Below are positions 63,675 through 64,000 of a stretch of DNA of 64,000 nt, piece after piece. Positions within the stretch are counted from its first letter, which is position 1; every line of letters begins with the position of its first letter. The notes beneath the pieces were generated by a model. The model was not told where the DNA came from. It worked only from the letters and a program-made list of their open reading frames with translations, and did not search any database. The DNA comes from Metabacillus dongyingensis (lineage in GTDB: Bacteria > Bacillota > Bacilli > Bacillales > Bacillaceae). The translations under genes were made by a program, and so were the position numbers. The stretch covers positions 4,528,001-4,592,000 of the forward strand of contig NZ_CP082944.1 in assembly GCF_019933155.2 (NCBI RefSeq), written 5' to 3'.

Positions 63675-64000
63675 TTTGCTTCTCCTTCCACAACTTCTGA
63701 TAATCGGCTGACCAGTTCATCAATCTGGGCATCCTTCATCCGGTAGCTGACAGGATTGACAATGAGTCTTGAAGTAATGCTGCAAATTCGTTCAAGTTCA
63801 ACCAGACCGTTTTCTTTTAACGTTCTGCCCGTTGAGACAATATCGACAATGCGGTCAGCAAGGCCAATTAAAGGAGCAAGCTCAATCGAACCGTTCAGCT
63901 TGATGATTTCCACCTGTTCCCCCTGTTCGCGGAAATAAGAAGACGCCACACCAGGGTACTTTGTTGCAACCTTAGGGGCAACAACATCTGAGCCGCTCAT
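63671..64000 (-). CDS. hisG: ATP phosphoribosyltransferase catalytic subunit (partial)
   Basis: Only the C-terminal 109 residues are present. They include [32 protein letters not shown] and the PRPP-binding [12 protein letters not shown]. The ATG at the very end of the window is probably internal, because short-form HisG proteins are about 210 residues. It catalyses the first step of histidine synthesis. The short form implies that a HisZ subunit is encoded upstream, beyond the window. Confidence 0.95.
   Translation of the reverse strand: MSGSDVVAPKVATKYPGVASSYFREQGEQVEIIKLNGSIELAPLIGLADRIVDIVSTGRTLKENGLVELERICSITSRLIVNPVSYRMKDAQIDELVSRLSEVVEGEAK

Overview
The window looks like a chromosomal segment of a low-GC, endospore-former-type Firmicute of the family Bacillaceae (Bacillus or a close relative such as Metabacillus). 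The evidence is the conserved Bacillus gene order (hisGDBHAFI, yvcD-trxB-yvcI-rapZ-yvcK-whiA-crh, clpP, sigL-cggR-gapA-pgk-tpiA-gpmI-eno, secG-est-rnr-smpB-ssrA), strong AAGGAGG-type ribosome binding sites, frequent TTG/GTG starts and near-perfect matches to known Bacillus operators (Rex, PerR, CtsR, TnrA/GlnR, CggR, CadC/CzrA). Species cannot be fixed from the sequence alone.

Left part (1-12990): an ammonium transporter with a DUF294 nucleotidyltransferase-like partner behind a TnrA/GlnR box; L-lactate dehydrogenase behind a perfect Rex box; a Zn/Cd efflux island (CadA-type ATPase, CadC, a CzrA-like sensor, CzcD) with operator palindromes in both control regions; a secreted beta-propeller protein; and a vegetative catalase behind a perfect PerR box.

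Accessory middle (13000-30850): a frameshifted NERD-domain gene next to a 21-bp phased repeat, an ABC exporter with an SGNH hydrolase, YvbH, small membrane proteins, a DeoR regulator, a HAD phosphatase, a Tat-exported metallophosphoesterase followed by its own 58-aa TatA, a PadR/P450 pair, and a GC-rich island (PadR, DUF1048, DrrAB-like ABC transporter) with gene remnants at both edges and a 131-bp tandem duplication of its promoter and padR start.

Core right part (30860-64000): tmRNA and SmpB, RNase R, carboxylesterase, SecG, the complete lower-glycolysis operon under CggR, sigma-54 (SigL), a cell-wall amidase, tRNA-Arg(CCG), ClpP under CtsR, Crh, WhiA, YvcK/GlmR, RapZ, Nudix, thioredoxin reductase, a TPR protein and the histidine operon (HisG cut by the window end).

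The most unusual signal is a set of non-coding tandem arrays: two loci of one 52-bp family (24645-24958 and 50566-51677), a second unrelated 52-bp family (37710-38452), a 51-bp family (58830-59000) and a 21-bp family (14089-14205). All periods are close to whole numbers of DNA turns, all arrays sit in intergenic space next to terminators, and both NERD-domain genes in the window directly adjoin one of them. No CRISPR array, prophage or intact insertion sequence was seen.
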